From contig RFJF01000793.1 in assembly GCA_003695455.1 (NCBI GenBank), positions 1 through 6,958 of the forward strand: a DNA stretch of 6,958 bases, in the 5' to 3' direction. Each line of letters starts with the position of its first letter. The stretch's first letter is position 1. The position numbers were made by a program, and so were the translations under genes. Shown piece by piece: positions 6,273 through 6,958 of this stretch. Origin of the DNA: Chloroflexota bacterium (GTDB taxonomy: Bacteria; Chloroflexota; Anaerolineae; 4572-78; J111). The notes under the pieces are model-generated. The model saw only the letters and a list, made by a program, of their open reading frames with translations, had not been told where the DNA came from and made no database searches.

Positions 6273-6958
6273 ATGAGTGAATTTACAATAACCATTGTTG
6301 GCACCGGCGTCATTGGCACATCGTTGGGGCTGGCGCTGAAACAGCAGGCCGACCCGCCCCGGCTGATTGGGCACGATAAAGATTTGACCATTGCCCAGCA
6401 AGGCGTCAAACTGGGCGCATTTGACAAAGCCGAGTGGAATCTGGTCAACGCCTGCGAACCGGCCGATTTGATTGTGCTGGCTCTTCCGCTAAACGGCGTG
6501 CGCCCCACGCTCGAAGCCATTGCGCCCTACCTGAAACCCGGCGCTGTCATCACCGATACCGGCCTCAGCAAACAGGCCGTACTCAACTGGGCCACCCAAA
6601 TTCTGCCCGATACAGCCCATTTTGTGGGCGGCAACCCGCTGGTGCATCCCACCGGCAGCGGCCCGCAGCACGCCACAGCCACACTGTTTCAGGACAAACA
6701 ATACTGCCTGACTCCCGCCGCCAACGCCAATGAAGAAGCGGTGCAACTGGTAGCCGGGCTGGTTTCGCTGGTGGGGGCCGTACCCTATTTTCTGGACGCC
6801 GCCGAACACGACAGCCTGATTGTCTCGGTGGAACAGTTACCCGCCCTGTTGGGCGTGGCGCTGGTGCGCGCGCTCTCCGCGGGCGGCAGTTGGCGCGAAA
6901 TCCGCAAACTGGCCGGCGGCCGGTTTGAGCAGACCACCACCGGCGCAGAGGGCGACCC
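6273..6958 (+). CDS. TyrA/prephenate-dehydrogenase-fold NAD-dependent dehydrogenase, divergent (partial at right edge)
   Basis: Residues 1-228 are visible; the gene runs off the window. The N-terminal Rossmann part is intact: GTGVIGTS (10-17), acidic D35 after the second strand (favouring NAD over NADP), VLALPL (68-73), PGAVITDTG (89-97). It then follows the TyrA layout: VGGNPLVHPTGSG (118-130), LTP (146-148), EHDSLIVSVEQLP (178-190), AGGRFEQTTTGAEGDP at the edge. Typical TyrA has TDVGSVK, GGHPMAG, SHLPH and TTRIA at these places; here they read TDTGLSK, GGNPLVH, EQLPA and TTTGA. The expected catalytic Ser and His and the prephenate-binding Arg are thus replaced. The likely database name is prephenate/arogenate dehydrogenase family protein, but real tyrosine-pathway activity is doubtful. 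The ATG at 6273 is the first start after an in-frame TGA at 6261; there is no clear ribosome binding site. Confidence 0.82.
   Translation, partial: MSEFTITIVGTGVIGTSLGLALKQQADPPRLIGHDKDLTIAQQGVKLGAFDKAEWNLVNACEPADLIVLALPLNGVRPTLEAIAPYLKPGAVITDTGLSKQAVLNWATQILPDTAHFVGGNPLVHPTGSGPQHATATLFQDKQYCLTPAANANEEAVQLVAGLVSLVGAVPYFLDAAEHDSLIVSVEQLPALLGVALVRALSAGGSWREIRKLAGGRFEQTTTGAEGD

Overview
The window is bacterial, moderately GC-rich and densely coded, with five protein genes (two cut by the window edges) and three informative gaps. No ribosomal or taxonomic marker is present. A 7TM sensor kinase, a tandem phosphofructokinase, TTG/ATG starts with mixed Shine-Dalgarno quality and intergenic ACGTAA-type and CACAGAT-type words would suit Chloroflexota (Anaerolineae-like). 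That assignment is inference and only moderately secure.

Layout. On the minus strand lies the 5' part of a membrane sensor histidine kinase (7TM - PAS - coiled coil - PAS - start of a HisKA_2 domain, cut at base 1). A gap of about 480 bases follows; it holds a candidate kinase promoter and the intrinsic terminator of the next gene. Then comes a complete minus-strand gene for a 749-residue double-length 6-phosphofructokinase. A divergent regulatory gap with a strong hairpin, a near-consensus promoter and a clear ribosome binding site separates it from a plus-strand pair: a site-2-protease-family (M50) membrane metalloprotease and, 4 bases later, an HD-domain phosphohydrolase-like protein. A repeat-rich gap of about 210 bases leads to the 5' part of a TyrA/prephenate-dehydrogenase-fold protein that runs off the right edge.

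How the genes fit together. The sets look like separate transcription units: kinase; pfk; protease plus HD protein; dehydrogenase. Only the protease/HD pair is clearly an operon. No single pathway links the window.

The two most notable points are protein-level. The phosphofructokinase is of the animal/fungal type: an active N-terminal half is fused to a C-terminal half that has lost the catalytic Asp (TINNN in place of TIDND) but kept much of the sugar-phosphate pocket, the layout of the eukaryotic fructose-2,6-bisphosphate allosteric site. The TyrA-like protein keeps its NAD-binding fold but has replaced the residues expected for prephenate binding and catalysis at every position I can align, so its label as prephenate dehydrogenase is doubtful.
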